Assembly (NCBI GenBank): GCA_026005015.1
Contig: BPKG01000001.1
Location: 997,501-1,061,500 of the forward strand
Direction: 5' to 3'
DNA length: 64,000 nt
From: Burkholderiales bacterium
GTDB lineage: Bacteria > Pseudomonadota > Gammaproteobacteria > Burkholderiales > UBA6910
Under the pieces are notes generated by a model. That model searched no databases and had not been told where the DNA came from. It saw nothing but the letters and a program-made list of their open reading frames with translations. Below, piece after piece: positions 63,649 to 64,000 of this stretch. The position numbers and the translations under genes were made by a program. How positions within the stretch are numbered: position 1 is the stretch's first letter; each line of letters starts with the position of its first letter.

Positions 63649-63872
63649 AGCCGTCCGGGGGCCTCTCCGGGTTCATCTTTTTTTACATTGGGCCATGCAA
63701 GACCCGCGAACTGGGCATTTCCCGTACTGTCGCGCACCCTCTCCCCAGGGGTGGGGGCTGGGGAGTGGACCAGTCCGAGCGCGAAAGGCTGCCCCGACCG
63801 GTTATGCAAGGCCCAATAGGACCTCGATTAAGCTGACGAAAGGCGCTTTCGGCCCCTCGAGGCTCCCCGAGG

Positions 63873-64000
63873 TCAGCAAAAACTGCCGCTCTTCGTCACT
63901 TTCAGGTCGCTTGGTTCAAAAGCCCGCGGGTCGTAGCCGGGGATTTGGGCCTCGTCCACCTCGTCGATCTGCTCGGGCTCCAGGAATTCCCTGGCGTAGC
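63873..64000 (-). CDS. C-terminal end of an unrecognised protein, cut by the right edge
   Basis: The last 42 residues are visible (YAREFLEPEQIDEVDEAQIP, then GYDPRAFEPSDLKVTKSGSFC). They are acidic and end in Cys. Too little is present to name it. Confidence 0.5.
   Translation of the reverse strand, partial: YAREFLEPEQIDEVDEAQIPGYDPRAFEPSDLKVTKSGSFC

Overview
The window comes from the GC-rich chromosome of a sulfur-oxidising proteobacterium, most likely a betaproteobacterium. The gene orders ilvBNC-psd-pssA-leuA, sigma factor-DUF3619-DUF3106-RDD, lptFG-pepA-holC-valS and rppH/proS are typical of that class. No RNA gene, CRISPR array or insertion sequence was seen. The species cannot be fixed from sequence reading alone.

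Layout. 1-1.1 kb: an Fe-S oxidoreductase cut by the left edge and a rubrerythrin with a clear operator/promoter. 1.2-5.4 kb: rppH, proS, a lytic transglycosylase with an odd start, a broken DUF2062 gene and a WrbA-like flavoprotein. 5.5-12.2 kb: the minus-strand ilvB-ilvN-ilvC-psd-pssA-leuA operon. 12.4-21.8 kb: sigma factor/DUF3619/DUF3106/RDD, lptFG, pepA, holC and valS. 21.8-43.7 kb: about 24 collinear minus-strand genes for cytoplasmic sulfur oxidation. 43.9-50.5 kb: a 102-residue unknown protein, a protein kinase, a frameshifted moaC, a BepA-like protease and soxYZ-soxB. 50.6-53.8 kb: a MacAB-type exporter. 53.8-63.6 kb: a surface-glycan region with a flippase, a methyltransferase, four glycosyltransferases and a large membrane protein, containing two type IV pilin genes. 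A partial gene is cut by the right edge.

The sulfur block can be read as one pathway. In transcription order it holds soeABC (sulfite oxidation), rhd-tusA-dsrE (sulfur relay), shdrC1-B1-A-hyp-C2-B2 (sulfur-oxidising heterodisulfide-reductase-like complex), two lipoate-binding proteins flanking a second DsrE protein, and the lipoate assembly genes lipS1, sLpl, lipT and lipS2. After these comes a less familiar set: a FadL-type outer-membrane channel, a secreted SCP2-like protein, an unknown 140-residue protein, a second lipoate-ligase-like protein and a degenerate receiver domain. Elsewhere, soxYZ-soxB supplies periplasmic thiosulfate chemistry.

The most interesting signal is a 16-bp inverted repeat, ATTAG-N6-CTAAT. 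I found it five times (two copies have one mismatch), before rhd, shdrC1, fadL, soxY and the 102-residue gene / soeA. At rhd, fadL and soxY it overlaps a sigma70-like promoter. This suggests one sulfur-responsive repressor controls Soe, the sulfur relay, sHdr, Sox, the FadL module and the unknown small protein. The regulator itself is not in the window. Other points are sigma54 promoters before both pilin genes, frameshifts in moaC, the DUF2062 gene and a glycosyltransferase, and several genes with unusual or unclear start codons.
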